A DNA stretch of 64,000 nt from Varibaculum cambriense (GCF_002848005.1 NZ_PKHX01000009.1:1-64000), one strand, 5' to 3'. Counted from the stretch's first letter, positions 27,860 to 37,769 are shown. The notes: generated by a model from the letters alone, not told the origin. Program-made: numbers and translations.

Positions 27860-29026
27860 CTAGGCAAATTTCACTAAACGTTTAGCAGTTTCTTGAATTT
27901 CTTGATCGCTAACGCAGAGCGCCACTCGCACATGGGATCCCGGCCGCAAGTTGTAAAAACTTTCCGGGGCAACTATCAGCCCGAGGCGCGCCATCCGATC
28001 CAGCAAACGCCAATCGGCTCCTGCGCCGGGCGTCACCGACTCCGCACCCTCATCGGCTTTATCGGCGGGATCAAAAACCCACAGGTAAAGCCCCGCCTCG
28101 CATTCTTCAGCAACTTTAAAACCCGCGTGTTCCAGCGCCGCCGCCAAGATTCTGCGCCTCCGCCCGTACCGCTCCACCTGCTCCTTAACCTGGGAACGTT
28201 CCGATAAAACTTGCGTTAATGCGCTCTGTACCGGAGCCGGCATTATCTGTCCGCAGTGCTTGCGCACCGCTAGCAGCGCTGAAATCAATGCTTGATCCCC
28301 CGCTACAAAAGCCGCTCGGTAACCGGCCAAGTTAGATTCTTTAGAAACTGAATAGACCAGCAGTAGATTTTCGCTGCTCCCCCCGCACACGTCCTCTTGC
28401 AGCAGCGAAGGCGCCGGCCCTTCTCCCCGATAGGTCAACTCGCTATAGCACTCATCGCTCGCAACCACGGCACCTACTTCTCGCGCCCAAGAAACGACCT
28501 CGCGCAGCCAATCCTTACTCGCTACCCAGCCGGTAGGATTCGCGGGAGTGTTTAACCACACCAGTGCGGCATCACGGGGCCAAGTGGAAATGTCATGGGA
28601 AACCGCAACCCCTTGGGCACCGGCAAGCCGGGCGCAAATATCATAGGTAGGGTAAGCCACTTCGGGGAATAAGATCTTATCTCCCCCGCCTATCCCCAAT
28701 TGCCAGCCCAGCGAGGCAATAAGTTCCTTAGATCCGACCGTCGGCAGACAAGAGTCCTCATCTAGGCAGGTAATTCCGCGGGCGAGCGCCCAGCTAACCA
28801 TGGCACGGCGCAACTGAGAGCTGCCGGCAACTGCGGGATAACCAGGACTATTCGCTCCCGCCTGGAGAGAGGCTTGCGCGCTATCGGGACAAGCATCAAT
28901 CGGGGTGCCGATAGATAAATCTATGGCTCCCTCCGGGTAAGCTGCCGCAGTTTCCCGGTAGGGGGTCAGCAAATCCCAGGGAAAAACTGGTAGTCCTAGC
29001 GAACGTGGCAAATCACTGTTTTTCAT
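27860..29026 (-). CDS. dapC: Succinyldiaminopimelate transaminase
   Basis: A class I/II PLP aminotransferase of 388 residues in lysine and peptidoglycan precursor synthesis. Visible are LSIGTPIDACPDSAQ, the cofactor Asn-Pro context WLNTPANPTGWVAS, ASDECYSELTY with the PLP Asp and Tyr, and the Schiff-base lysine in SVSKESNLAGYRAAF. The C-terminal Arg lies in GSHVRVALCVS. The specific assignment rests on its position just after fdxA, the same pair seen as Rv1178-Rv1177 in mycobacteria, and the typical N-terminal RSLGLPVFPWDLLTPY. Confidence 0.88.
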   Translation of the reverse strand: MKNSDLPRSLGLPVFPWDLLTPYRETAAAYPEGAIDLSIGTPIDACPDSAQASLQAGANSPGYPAVAGSSQLRRAMVSWALARGITCLDEDSCLPTVGSKELIASLGWQLGIGGGDKILFPEVAYPTYDICARLAGAQGVAVSHDISTWPRDAALVWLNTPANPTGWVASKDWLREVVSWAREVGAVVASDECYSELTYRGEGPAPSLLQEDVCGGSSENLLLVYSVSKESNLAGYRAAFVAGDQALISALLAVRKHCGQIMPAPVQSALTQVLSERSQVKEQVERYGRRRRILAAALEHAGFKVAEECEAGLYLWVFDPADKADEGAESVTPGAGADWRLLDRMARLGLIVAPESFYNLRPGSHVRVALCVSDQEIQETAKRLVKFA

Positions 29027-29109
29027 GGCTTCACCCTATGACAGCTGCTTTACTTAAAGCAGCCACGTCCACCGATGAAAACTGAAAACCCTTGGCTAAA
29101 GCCCGGAGA

Positions 29110-29436
29110 TTATTCCTCGCGGGCAGGTAGCTTCTCGATCATGGGATCATCGTAGCCGGTGGCACCCACACTGGAGGCTCCTCCCGGAGATCCCAAACCT
29201 TTAAGCTCGAAGAAGTCCACATTGGCGCGGTAGTAATCTGCCCATTCTTCCGGCAAGTCATCTTCGTAGAAGATAGCTTCCACCGGGCATACCGGTTCGC
29301 ATGCCCCGCAGTCTACGCATTCTTCAGGGTGAATATAGAGCGAGCGTTTTCCCTCGTAAATACAATCTACAGGGCATTCGTCAACGCAGGCTCGATCCTT
29401 AACATCTACGCAGGGTTCAGCGATTACGTAAGTCAT
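29110..29436 (-). CDS. fdxA: Seven-iron ferredoxin
   Basis: A 108-residue cytosolic electron carrier with two iron-sulfur clusters. The first cysteine set is in CVDVKDRACVDECPVDCIYE ([3Fe-4S] and part of the second cluster) and the second in CVDCGACEPVCPVEA ([4Fe-4S]). The C-terminal extension (about 60-108) is typical of the actinobacterial FdxA/FdxC type. It lies 83 nt upstream of dapC on the same strand, an arrangement conserved in Actinobacteria. GGAG precedes the ATG. Confidence 0.95.
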   Translation of the reverse strand: MTYVIAEPCVDVKDRACVDECPVDCIYEGKRSLYIHPEECVDCGACEPVCPVEAIFYEDDLPEEWADYYRANVDFFELKGLGSPGGASSVGATGYDDPMIEKLPAREE

Positions 29437-29473
29437 ATATTCTCCTTGGTTTTGATATTGCTAGTATCTCACT

Positions 29474-29707
29474 ATGAAGTTTGTGGGCAATCAGAAACCG
29501 CCGCCGCGACTGCCTTGGCTGTCTTGGAAAGTAGGCGAACGGGTGGTCTTGCGCCGCCGAGAAGCCGATGGTCTCTACGACGCCCTGGGAGAAGTTTTGG
29601 ACGTAAGCCCAGATAGCGTCACTATTTTGACCCGCAAAGGGCCGGTGACAGTTCCGGCAGAAAAAATGGTTACCGGGAAGCGGGTTCCTCCTCCGCCGAA
29701 AATCTAG
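29474..29707 (+). CDS. Small SH3-like domain protein, actinobacterial
   Basis: 77 residues: WKVGERVVLRRREADGLYDA, LGEVLDVSPDSVTILTRKGP and VTVPAEKMVTGKRVPPPP. The pattern resembles the domain in front of some actinobacterial GNAT acetyltransferases (Rv0428c type), here standing alone. Function is unknown. It is divergent from fdxA (37 bp apart). A TAGTAT hexamer ends 6 nt before the ATG and no ribosome site is visible, which suggests a leaderless transcript. Confidence 0.7.
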   Translation: MKFVGNQKPPPRLPWLSWKVGERVVLRRREADGLYDALGEVLDVSPDSVTILTRKGPVTVPAEKMVTGKRVPPPPKI

Positions 29708-29732
29708 CCACCCCGAATGCCTTAAAAATCAC

Positions 29733-31658
29733 CTATTCACCGCGTTCTTGACGGCGGCGGCGAGACGCAATTTTGAAACGATCCTGCGCACTTAATACCA
29801 CTTTGCGAATCCGGATCTCTTCGGGAGTAACTTCCACACATTCGTCCTCGGCCGCAAACTCTAGCGATTCTTCTAGGGTGAGTACCCGAGGAGGAACTAG
29901 CCCTTCAAAGGCATCGGCAGTAGAAGAACGCATATTGGTTTGCTTCTTTTCCCGGGTGATATTGACATCCATATCTTCCCCGCGCGGATTTTCCGCCACT
30001 ACTTGTCCCTCATAGACTTCGCTGCCGGGTTGAATAATGAAGCTCCCCCGCTCTTGCAGCTGAATCAGCGCGTAGGGCGTAGATTTTCCGGCGCGATCGG
30101 ATACTAGAGATCCGCTTTGACGCCGGGTAATCGTTCCTTGCCAGGGAGCGTATCCATCGGCAATAGAAGAGGCAATCCCCGAGCCGCGAGTTTCGGTTAG
30201 GAACTTGGAACGGAAAGAAATCAGACCGCGCGCCGGCACCCGGAAAATCAGGCGCACCCAGCCGGTGCCATGATTCGACATGGTCTGCAATTTTCCTTTG
30301 CGTGCCGCCATTAACTCGGTGACTTTACCTAGGTAATCTTCGGGGACATCAATGGTCATTTGCTCCATCGGCTCATAGGTTTTCCCGTCAATCTCTTTAG
30401 TTACCACCTGGGGTTTACCGGCGGTGAGCTCGAAACCTTCCCGGCGCATCTGCTCAATCAAAATCGCCAAGGCTAACTCCCCGCGCCCTTGCACCTCCCA
30501 GGCGTCCGGACGCTCGGTGGGCAGCACTTTCAAAGACACATTCCCGATGAGTTCGCGATCTAGGCGATCCTTAACTTGTCGCGCCGTGAGTTTATGGCCT
30601 TTAACCCTGCCTGCCAGCGGAGAAGTATTAGTCCCGATAGTCATGGAGATAGCGGGATCATCCACTTTAATTAGGGGCAGAGGGTGGGGATCTTCTAGAT
30701 CCACTAGCGATTCCCCAATAGTAATCTCGGGGATTCCGGCCACCGCCACGATATCTCCGGCGTGGGCTTCCGCGACACTTTTACGTTCCAATCCAAAAGT
30801 GGCTAGCAGTTCGGTTAATTTCACATCGGTTATTGAGCCGTCATGACGCGCCCAACCTACGTGTTCTCCTTGCCGCAAAGTACCATTGTGGATGCGTAGC
30901 AAGGCCAGGCGCCCTAGGAAGGGCGAAGAATCCAAGTTGGTAACGTGGGCGGCCAAGGGAGCATCCGGGTCATATTCCGGGCCAGGAATCCGGTTAATAA
31001 TCGCATCGAACAGGTCGTGGAGGTCGCTGCCGGGTAGTTCCCCGCGAGCCGGTTTTTCCCAGGAACAGCAGCCAGCTTTTGCCGAGCAATACAGCACCGG
31101 AACGTCAAGCAGCGAATCCAGATCTACTTCTTCGCCCTCATCCACTAGATCTTGTGCTAGAGCCAGCAGCAGGTCAACAGTTTCGGCTTCTACTTCTTCA
31201 ATCCGCGAATCTGGGCGATCGACTTTATTAATCACCACGATTACCGGCAGGCGAGCAGCCAGTGCTTTACGCAATACAAAGCGGGTTTGCGGCAGCGGCC
31301 CTTCGGCGGCATCTACTAGCAGCACTACCCCATCCACCATCGAAAGGGCGCGTTCGACTTCCCCACCAAAATCAGCGTGTCCGGGAGTATCAATCACATT
31401 AATGGTGATTCCTTCGCTGACTCCCACATTTTGCGCGGCTTTACCCGCATAATGTACCGCGGTATTTTTTGCCAGGATGGTGATCCCTTTTTCCCGTTCC
31501 AAGTCGCCAGAATCCATCACCCGTTCGCCGGTTTTTTCTACGCTGGCATGGTCACCGAAGGCGCCCGATTCCCAAAGCATTTTGTCTACTAAGGTAGTTT
31601 TTCCGTGGTCTACGTGGGCAACGATCGCCACATTTCGCAAATCCTGGCGAACCTTCAT
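29733..31658 (-). CDS. typA: Translational GTPase TypA/BipA
   Basis: A ribosome-binding GTPase of the EF-G family needed for ribosome assembly and stress growth. The 641 residues have the G domain ([38 protein letters not shown]), beta-barrel domain II (about 235-330), two EF-G-like domains, and the C-terminal BipA-specific domain with [15 protein letters not shown]. Compared with E. coli the G domain carries an insert of about 20 residues ([19 protein letters not shown]), common in Actinobacteria. It is a monocistronic gene with a terminator of the upstream gene in front. Confidence 0.95.
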   Translation of the reverse strand: MKVRQDLRNVAIVAHVDHGKTTLVDKMLWESGAFGDHASVEKTGERVMDSGDLEREKGITILAKNTAVHYAGKAAQNVGVSEGITINVIDTPGHADFGGEVERALSMVDGVVLLVDAAEGPLPQTRFVLRKALAARLPVIVVINKVDRPDSRIEEVEAETVDLLLALAQDLVDEGEEVDLDSLLDVPVLYCSAKAGCCSWEKPARGELPGSDLHDLFDAIINRIPGPEYDPDAPLAAHVTNLDSSPFLGRLALLRIHNGTLRQGEHVGWARHDGSITDVKLTELLATFGLERKSVAEAHAGDIVAVAGIPEITIGESLVDLEDPHPLPLIKVDDPAISMTIGTNTSPLAGRVKGHKLTARQVKDRLDRELIGNVSLKVLPTERPDAWEVQGRGELALAILIEQMRREGFELTAGKPQVVTKEIDGKTYEPMEQMTIDVPEDYLGKVTELMAARKGKLQTMSNHGTGWVRLIFRVPARGLISFRSKFLTETRGSGIASSIADGYAPWQGTITRRQSGSLVSDRAGKSTPYALIQLQERGSFIIQPGSEVYEGQVVAENPRGEDMDVNITREKKQTNMRSSTADAFEGLVPPRVLTLEESLEFAAEDECVEVTPEEIRIRKVVLSAQDRFKIASRRRRQERGE

Positions 31659-31700
31659 CCGCGCCTCCTTATTACCGTTCCGAGCGTTAACTCGGGCATG

Positions 31701-31734
31701 AAAAAAACCGGCGGGATTAGGGTCGCAGCGCCGG
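31701..31734 (-). terminator. Rho-independent terminator after the stress-protein-like gene
   Basis: On the minus strand CCGGCG (31734 to 31729) pairs with CGCCGG (31713 to 31708) and is followed by seven T. It lies 38 nt after the 31772-32545 gene and before typA. Confidence 0.75.
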
Positions 31735-31771
31735 AACTTTCTTAAATATACCCCCGAGGCCGCTACCAGTG

Positions 31772-32545
31772 CTAACGAGCGTCGTTTAGCTCACTGTTTT
31801 CGGGATCTGTCTGCCCGGTTTCGCTCTCTGAAGGCTGCTCAGTTAATTTTTGCACATCGCTTTCTGGGGTTTGTGGGGCGGTAGGCTCAGAAATAGGTAC
31901 CCCCGCGGCGGGAGTTTGTTCCGCCGCTTGTGCCTGTTGAACCCGTAGTTGCTTACGAGCCTGCGGACTAAGGCGCACCCCGTAACGAGGACGCTCATCC
32001 AGGCGGGATCCAAACTCGGTTGGCCCACTATCAACACTGGGTGGGGCGTCTTGTTCCACTACTGCCGCTTGGAAGCGAGAATCATCTAAGAGGAGACGCC
32101 GAGCAGTATAGTAATCAGCAGCGGTCATTAATACGTGCTCTTGTCCGGTCAGGGAGGAAGCATAGGCAACCGGGTACCCCGCAGCCGAAGAACGAATCGC
32201 CCAGGCAACGAGGCGTTCGATTGCTGTCACCGCCGCGAAGGCCACGATCACTAGGGGCGCAAAAATCGCCCAGGATGGTTTCCAAATCACAAATAGCAAA
32301 GCGAAGAAAATTCCCATCATTAGGCCGCGGGAAAACCCAGAAAGTAGGGCTTTTGGCCAGGTGACAATCCCGACGACTTGATTGGAGCGGGTAAGACCGC
32401 GCTCTTGTACTAACAGTTGCTGCAGCGGGAAATCTTTGGAGTTCAAGTAATTGATGGCTTCGTCAACGTCCTCTTTAGAGGAAAAGATCGCTAAATCCTG
32501 CCCTGTGGGAGGTGCGGTTACCGTGCGATTTAGAGAAAAAGCCAT
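31772..32545 (-). CDS. General stress protein 17M-like membrane protein
   Basis: 257 residues. The N-terminal part (about 17-85) resembles the GSP_17M domain (DLAIFSSKEDVDEAINYL, LVQERGLTRSNQVVGIVTW). Two adjacent hydrophobic segments follow (LLSGFSRGLMMGIFFALLFV and AIFAPLVIVAFAAVTAIE), then a soluble region. The last 60 residues are rich in Pro, Glu, Ser and Gln and probably disordered. Such proteins are common in Actinobacteria without assigned biochemical function. It is a single gene. Confidence 0.75.
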   Translation of the reverse strand: MAFSLNRTVTAPPTGQDLAIFSSKEDVDEAINYLNSKDFPLQQLLVQERGLTRSNQVVGIVTWPKALLSGFSRGLMMGIFFALLFVIWKPSWAIFAPLVIVAFAAVTAIERLVAWAIRSSAAGYPVAYASSLTGQEHVLMTAADYYTARRLLLDDSRFQAAVVEQDAPPSVDSGPTEFGSRLDERPRYGVRLSPQARKQLRVQQAQAAEQTPAAGVPISEPTAPQTPESDVQKLTEQPSESETGQTDPENSELNDAR

Positions 32546-32729
32546 ACCCTAAGTGTCTACACAGGATCTCCGCATTGCAAAACTACTGCGCCGTAAACCC
32601 CCAGATTTTGCCGCCGGCGAATCTAGCTGCCCTCCCTTTTCCTGTAATAAGGGGTCAGTTTCCGCCAAAGGAATCGCTGCGTTTTAGCTAAAGTCTTGCC
32701 TGCTGGATTCTTCAAGTAGAGTTAGAGAT

Positions 32730-34043
32730 ATGGAGCACGCCAAGCACTCAATCAAACCCGTAGGTTCGCGCGTTTTCATTGGCAAACTGGCAGGAACGCG
32801 CGTATTTGACCCGGTAGGAGATGAAATCGGTCGGGTAACCGACGTAATTATTGTTTTACGTTTTACCGGCCTGCCCACGGTGGTGGGTTTGGTGGTTGAG
32901 GTGGCCGGGCATCGGAGGGTGTTCGTACCGGTAACCCGGATTGTGGCTATCCAGCCCGGGCAGGTAATTACCACGGGACTGGTTAACATTCGTCAGTTCC
33001 AACAGCGGGTAGCGGAAACCATGGTTATGGGCGAACTGATGGATCGGGTTCTGGCGATGCGAGATGGTTCTGGAGACGTAAAAATCCAGGATATGTGCAT
33101 GGAACAGGATGATCGCCGCGACTGGTATATCACTAAACTCTATGTGCAGCGGGTAACTTCTGCGCTGGCGCTTAGCCGTGGGGAAACTATGCTAATCGAC
33201 CCTTCAGAAGTCTCTCACTTACGCAAATCAGTGCTCCCCCAGGAGGCCACGACGCTGCTTGCCCAGTTGGAAGACGCCAAAGCTGCCGACGTGGCAGACG
33301 TACTAGCAGATCTACCCGAAGAACGCCGCATCGAAGTAGCTGCTCAGCTGGGAGATGAACGTCTAGCGGACGTGTTAGAAGAGCTAGGTCAAGAAGATCG
33401 CGTAGCGATCCTGACCTCTCTGGATGTGGCGCGAGCCGCCGATATTTTGGATGTGATGCAGCCTGACGATGCCACCGACTTGGTAAATGAGCTGCCCGAA
33501 AAGCAAGCGCAAATTTTGCTAGCGGAAATGGAACCTGAAGAGGCTGCCGACGTGCGACGCTTAATGGCCTATGGGGAACGGACTGCCGGCGGTCTAATGA
33601 CTACCACACCCGTGATTTTGCCCCCGGATGCCGATGTTGCCACCCTGCTAGCTCACGTGCGACGCCAAGATATTCCCCCGGCTCTAGCCGCAATGGTATG
33701 CGTATGTCGTCCCCCCACCGAGACGCCCACCGGGCGTTTTTTGGGGGCAGTCCATATCCAAAAAGCCTTGCGCGAGCCTCCCCAAACCCTACTGGGACAG
33801 ATCCTGGATGACGATCTTAAAGGAGTGAATCCCTCTGCCGGTATCGGTACCGTTACCCGACTACTTGCTACCTATAACCTGACTGCGGTTCCGGTCGTTG
33901 ATGAGAATCGGCACCTGTTAGGCGCAGTTAGCGTTGATGACGTCCTCGATCACCTCTTACCTGAGGATTGGCGCGATGCGGACGAAGAAGAAACCGATTT
34001 AGCGATGGAAAGAGAAAGGATCGAAGATGGCGGACAGGCTTGA
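32730..34043 (+). CDS. PRC-barrel/MgtE-N/CBS domain protein
   Basis: 437 residues, soluble, with no membrane segment. An N-terminal PRC-barrel-like part (about 8-80, FIGKLAGTRVFDPVGDEIGR) is followed by the MgtE intracellular N domain (about 160-290, acidic helical repeats such as AADVLADLPEERRIEVAAQL) and a CBS pair (about 290-420, TGGLMTTTP-like block and VVDENRHLLGAVSVDDVLDHL). It looks like the Mg2+-sensing half of MgtE without the channel. The next gene (DUF1003, four-helix membrane protein) overlaps it by 17 nt and could be the membrane partner; that is inference. Confidence 0.88.
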   Translation: MEHAKHSIKPVGSRVFIGKLAGTRVFDPVGDEIGRVTDVIIVLRFTGLPTVVGLVVEVAGHRRVFVPVTRIVAIQPGQVITTGLVNIRQFQQRVAETMVMGELMDRVLAMRDGSGDVKIQDMCMEQDDRRDWYITKLYVQRVTSALALSRGETMLIDPSEVSHLRKSVLPQEATTLLAQLEDAKAADVADVLADLPEERRIEVAAQLGDERLADVLEELGQEDRVAILTSLDVARAADILDVMQPDDATDLVNELPEKQAQILLAEMEPEEAADVRRLMAYGERTAGGLMTTTPVILPPDADVATLLAHVRRQDIPPALAAMVCVCRPPTETPTGRFLGAVHIQKALREPPQTLLGQILDDDLKGVNPSAGIGTVTRLLATYNLTAVPVVDENRHLLGAVSVDDVLDHLLPEDWRDADEEETDLAMERERIEDGGQA

Positions 34044-34536
34044 CACTCCCCGCGAAAGGAAACGTCGTTTTCGACTTCCGCGCATCAATTTACAGTCCGA
34101 GGGCGTCGGGCAAGTTTCCGAGTCTTTCGCTCGCTTTCAAGGAACTCCCCAATTTTTGGTCTACCTGACAGTATTCGTAGTTTTATGGCTAGGCTGGAAC
34201 TCCTGGGCTCCGGAAGCCTGGCGTTTTGACAGCGCTTCCTTGGGATTTACCGCCCTTACTTTGATGCTCTCCCTACAGGCCTCCTATGCTTCCCCGCTGA
34301 TTTTGTTGGCACAAAACCGGCAAGATGACCGTGACCGAGTTTCTGCGGAGCAAGACCGCCGCCGCGCGGAAAAGAATCATGCCGAAATCGAATACCTCAC
34401 CCGCGAGATTGCTTCTCTGCGCCTTTCTATGTCCGAAGTGGCCACCCGGGATTTTGTGCGGGGCGAACTTCGCGATCTCTTGGATGAGTTGAAGGACGAG
34501 GACAACCAGAAGCAACGCCACGAAACTGAGGAATAA
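34027..34536 (+). CDS. DUF1003 membrane protein
   Basis: 169 residues with the DUF1003 pattern: FARFQGTPQFLVYLTVFVVL, WLGWNSWAPEAWRFD, and FTALTLMLSLQASYASPLIL followed by LAQNRQDDRDR. Two membrane segments (about 42-60 and 75-97) are followed by a charged helical tail likely to form a coiled coil. The start lies inside the end of the MgtE-N/CBS gene, so the products are co-translated. This pairing is widespread in Actinobacteria; the function is not established. Confidence 0.9.
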   Translation: MADRLDTPRERKRRFRLPRINLQSEGVGQVSESFARFQGTPQFLVYLTVFVVLWLGWNSWAPEAWRFDSASLGFTALTLMLSLQASYASPLILLAQNRQDDRDRVSAEQDRRRAEKNHAEIEYLTREIASLRLSMSEVATRDFVRGELRDLLDELKDEDNQKQRHETEE

Positions 34537-34541
34537 TCAAA

Positions 34542-34559
34542 GTTTTAACCGGTTAAAAC
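34542..34559. promoter_or_regulatory. 18-bp perfect palindrome between DUF1003 gene and mrp
   Basis: GTTTTAACCGGTTAAAAC is its own reverse complement. It begins 6 nt after the DUF1003 stop and 125 nt before mrp. It has no T-run, so a repressor operator or a weak hairpin are both possible. Confidence 0.45.
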
Positions 34560-34683
34560 GGGGTACCCAGAATCCTTTTAAGTGTTTAAAGTTTCCCCAA
34601 GAATCCCTGTTCAAGCCGGGTCTGCCAAAGTATCGCCATTAGCTTAGCTAACAAAAGTGAGGTATTGACGCACTCCATATAGG

Positions 34684-35814
34684 ATGGAGGGCATGAGTCA
34701 GTTAAATGAAGATGCGATTAGGCAGGCACTAAGTCGGGTAATTGATCCCGAACTAGGACGGGCAATTACCGACCTGGATATGGTGCGCGAAATTTCTATT
34801 AGCGAGGACGGCGCCGTCAAAGTCGGTGTGGATTTGACTATCGCCGGTTGCCCGCTGCAGTCAGTAATCGAAAAGGACGTGCAAGAAGAGGTTTCTAAAG
34901 TTCCCGGCGTAAGTGCGGTGACGGTAGAAATGGGGGTCATGGATGAGGAGCAACGAGCCGCGCTGAAAGAGAAACTTTCGGGGCCACAAAATGTGATTCC
35001 CTTTGCCCAGCCTGATTCCCTTACCCGGGTCTACGCGATTACCTCCGGTAAAGGTGGGGTCGGTAAATCTTCAATGACCGCCAACTTGGCGCTGGCTTTG
35101 GCCGCCCAAGGCCTCAAAGTCGGCGTGCTAGATGCTGATATTTATGGTTTTTCCATTCCTCGGATGCTGGGGGTTGTGGAAGAGCCCACCGTGATTGACG
35201 GCATGATTGTTCCCCCGGTAGCCGCGGGCGTAAAAGTTATTTCCATCGGTATGTTTGTCCCGGAAGGACAACCGGTAGTTTGGCGCGGCCCCATGTTGCA
35301 CCGCGCCCTCCAACAGTTCTTAGCCGATGTTTACTGGGGCGACCTGGATGTACTACTACTGGATCTTCCTCCCGGGACTGGAGATGTGGCGATTTCGATT
35401 TCTCAGCTGTTGCCCGGCTCCGAGATTCTGGTAGTAACTACCCCACAGGTGGCAGCGGCAGAAGTAGCCGAGCGCGCCGGGGTTATCGGCGAGCAAACCG
35501 AACAGCGAGTCATCGGGGTAATCGAAAACATGTCTTATCTGCCGCAAGCAGATGGCAGTAAACTGCACTTATTCGGCACTGGTGGCGGAGATATGGTGGC
35601 CGGGCGCCTTAGCGCTCAGCTAGGATACGAAGTGCCCGTTTTGGCGAATGTCCCGTTAGATATCGCGTTGCGGGAAGGCTCTGACCAGGGCACCCCGGTG
35701 GTAGCTATGCATCCTGATTCTCCGGCCTCCCAAGCCATCAACCAGGTGGCCAAGGCACTGGCGAAACGTACCCGCTCGCTGGCAGGACGTAACCTCGGGG
35801 TTAAACCCCTGTAA
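34684..35814 (+). CDS. mrp: Mrp/ApbC family P-loop ATPase
   Basis: A putative iron-sulfur cluster carrier of 376 residues. An N-terminal MIP18/DUF59 domain (about 8-85, VIDPELGRAITDLDMV and IAGCPLQ) is followed by the ATPase with the deviant Walker A SGKGGVGKSSMTANLA, DADIYGFSIPRMLG, and WRGPMLHRALQQFL. The CxxC pair found in many Mrp proteins after IENMSY is absent here (PQADGSKLHLFGTGGG), as in other actinobacterial versions. Two ATG codons (34684, 34693) are possible starts. The gene is followed by a methyltransferase 60 nt downstream. Confidence 0.92.
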   Translation: MEGMSQLNEDAIRQALSRVIDPELGRAITDLDMVREISISEDGAVKVGVDLTIAGCPLQSVIEKDVQEEVSKVPGVSAVTVEMGVMDEEQRAALKEKLSGPQNVIPFAQPDSLTRVYAITSGKGGVGKSSMTANLALALAAQGLKVGVLDADIYGFSIPRMLGVVEEPTVIDGMIVPPVAAGVKVISIGMFVPEGQPVVWRGPMLHRALQQFLADVYWGDLDVLLLDLPPGTGDVAISISQLLPGSEILVVTTPQVAAAEVAERAGVIGEQTEQRVIGVIENMSYLPQADGSKLHLFGTGGGDMVAGRLSAQLGYEVPVLANVPLDIALREGSDQGTPVVAMHPDSPASQAINQVAKALAKRTRSLAGRNLGVKPL

Positions 35815-35874
35815 GTTAAGGGAATGGTTTCGTAAACTGGTTGCAAGCGTAGATCCGCTAGCGAGGAAGTCGTA

Positions 35875-36516
35875 ATGAATAACAATAAAGCTTTGAGTTG
35901 GGATTGGACTGAGTCTCAGGTCCTTGAGGACGAGATCATCACGGCGGCACGAACTGCCGCGGTGGAAATGGGGGCTGCCCCAGTTTCTCCTGCCACCGGA
36001 GCTGCTTTGCGGATGTTATCGGCTGCCTGTGGTGCGAAAGCTGTTTTTGAGATTGGTACAGGAGCGGGAGTTTCGGGTTTATATCTGCTATCTGGAATGT
36101 CTGAGAACGGGGTACTTACCACCATTGATTCCGAATCAGAGTTCCAACAAGCAGCCCGCACCGCTTTCCGTCTTGCCACCCAGAAGTCCAATCGTACCCG
36201 CCTCATCAATGGCCATGCCCTGGAGGTACTCCCCCGCATGGCAGGTGCCGCCTATGACTTGGTGGTAATCGATGGCGACGTAAGGGAAATTTCCAGCTAT
36301 ATAGAACAAGCCACCCGGATTCTGCGCCCCGGCGGTATAGTGGCGATCGTACACGCCCTCTGGATGGATCAGGTGGGAGACCCGGCGCGACGCGAAATGG
36401 AAACTACCCAAATGCGGCAAGCGGTTACCGGATTACTGAACGATGAACGTTTCATTGCTAATGTGCTCACCTGTGGTGATGGTCTAGCTGTTGGGGTTTA
36501 TTGTCCGCCTGAGTAA
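35875..36516 (+). CDS. O-methyltransferase family protein
   Basis: 213 residues, SAM-dependent class I fold related to catechol/caffeoyl-CoA O-methyltransferases (Rv1220c type). The SAM motif is FEIGTGAGVSGLYLLSG, followed by TIDSESEFQQAA and the acidic motif DLVVIDGDVREISSYIEQA, with LRPGGIVAIVHALW. The acceptor is unknown. It starts with ATG after a GAGGAAG site and probably belongs with mrp. Confidence 0.87.
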   Translation: MNNNKALSWDWTESQVLEDEIITAARTAAVEMGAAPVSPATGAALRMLSAACGAKAVFEIGTGAGVSGLYLLSGMSENGVLTTIDSESEFQQAARTAFRLATQKSNRTRLINGHALEVLPRMAGAAYDLVVIDGDVREISSYIEQATRILRPGGIVAIVHALWMDQVGDPARREMETTQMRQAVTGLLNDERFIANVLTCGDGLAVGVYCPPE

Positions 36517-36624
36517 GCTGGTGAAGTTTCTCGGCTTTGGCGGTAAATTTTTTCGTTCTAGTTTCCTGGCCACTACTAGCAGTTTTTTCTTTTCTGCTGA
36601 GGCGGGCTACCTAATGTTTCGGCG

Positions 36625-37410
36625 GTGTTAACTAAGGCTTTAACTGCCTACTGGTATGCTGCGCGAGTGAGAAGTTTTAAAAATGATGGCGTGTACCGCC
36701 GCGGTCCCATTCAAATGCGTAAAGTCCTAATGCCTACTGAGACTTCGGAGCAGCGCTTACTTAGTCCCCAAAAAGATACTGAATGGCTCCATAATGACAC
36801 TTGGCGGGTATTGAGAATTCAAAGCGAATTTATCGAGGGATTCGGGGCCTTGGCGGAACTAGGGCCAGCTATTTCAGTTTTCGGTTCCGCCCGCACGTCC
36901 CCGGACGCCCCCGAATATGCTTTGGGAGAAGAAACTGGCAAGCTCTTGGCTCAGTCCGGCTGGTCGGTGATTACCGGGGGCGGCCCCGGGCAAATGGAGG
37001 CCACCTGCAAAGGCTGTACCGAAGCCGGAGGCATTGCGGTAGGACTAGGAATCGAGCTACCACACGAGCAAGTTTTCAACGATTGGGTTTCACTGGGGAT
37101 TTATTTCCGGTACTTTTTCGCTCGCAAAACCATGTTTGTGAAATATGCGCAAGGTTTTATGGTTTTACCGGGTGGCTTCGGCACCTTAGATGAACTATTT
37201 GAAGCCGTCACCTTGGCAGAAACCGGCAAAATCCAGTCCTTCCCCATCGTGCTAGTAGGACGCAGCTACTGGAGCGGTCTGCTCTCTTGGATAAAAGACC
37301 AGGCTATCGGATCGGGAATGATTACGGAGGAAGAATTCGCGTCCGTGCAACTGGTTGATACCCCCGCCGAAGCTCTAGAGATTATCGGTAAAGCTCCCAG
37401 AGATCTGTAG
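36625..37410 (+). CDS. LOG family protein (TIGR00730)
   Basis: A Rossmann-fold protein with AISVFGSARTSPDAPEYALG, a GGGPGQMEATCKG nucleotide loop and the signature PGGFGTLDELFEAVT. LOG proteins release free cytokinin bases from nucleotide precursors (phosphoribohydrolase activity) or act as nucleotide hydrolases; bacterial substrates are mostly unknown. The C-terminus matches long actinobacterial members (Rv1205-like, with TWRVLRIQSEFIEGFGALAE). The start is uncertain: GTG at 36625, 36667 or 36691 and ATG at 36715 are all in frame, and none has a good ribosome site. Confidence 0.88.
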   Translation: MLTKALTAYWYAARVRSFKNDGVYRRGPIQMRKVLMPTETSEQRLLSPQKDTEWLHNDTWRVLRIQSEFIEGFGALAELGPAISVFGSARTSPDAPEYALGEETGKLLAQSGWSVITGGGPGQMEATCKGCTEAGGIAVGLGIELPHEQVFNDWVSLGIYFRYFFARKTMFVKYAQGFMVLPGGFGTLDELFEAVTLAETGKIQSFPIVLVGRSYWSGLLSWIKDQAIGSGMITEEEFASVQLVDTPAEALEIIGKAPRDL

Positions 37411-37574
37411 CTTTTCAACTAAAAGTTCGCCTCTACTATCCATCTCCCTGGGGTCTCTAATCGGGATCACCAGCGGGAACCCCGGCGCGCAAGGCAGGTA
37501 TAGGTCTTCATCTGCTATAATTAGCTAGGTAATCGCTGTTTCAGCCGTTTTTATATAGCTCTCTGGGGGTTAGC

Positions 37575-37769
37575 ATGGCAGCAATGAAACCACGAACCGG
37601 AGATGGTCCGTTAGAAGTCGCCGAGGACGGAGTCCGCACCGAAGCCGGCCGGGAAGTCGTGCTACGTTTACCAGCTTTAGGGGGCGGACGCCTAGTAATC
37701 GAGATGAGCAAGCAGGAAGTTATCGATTTAGCGGTAGCTATTCACGAGCTCTACCCTGACGAAGTCTAG
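37575..37769 (+). CDS. DUF3117 domain protein
   Basis: 64 residues: MAAMKPRTGDGPLEVAEDGV, RTEAGREVVLRLPALGGGRL and VIEMSKQEVIDLAVAIHELY. The sequence matches the conserved actinobacterial DUF3117 family (Rv1211-like), function unknown. GGGGG lies upstream of the ATG. It is monocistronic, with a 164-bp region before it. Confidence 0.92.
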   Translation: MAAMKPRTGDGPLEVAEDGVRTEAGREVVLRLPALGGGRLVIEMSKQEVIDLAVAIHELYPDEV

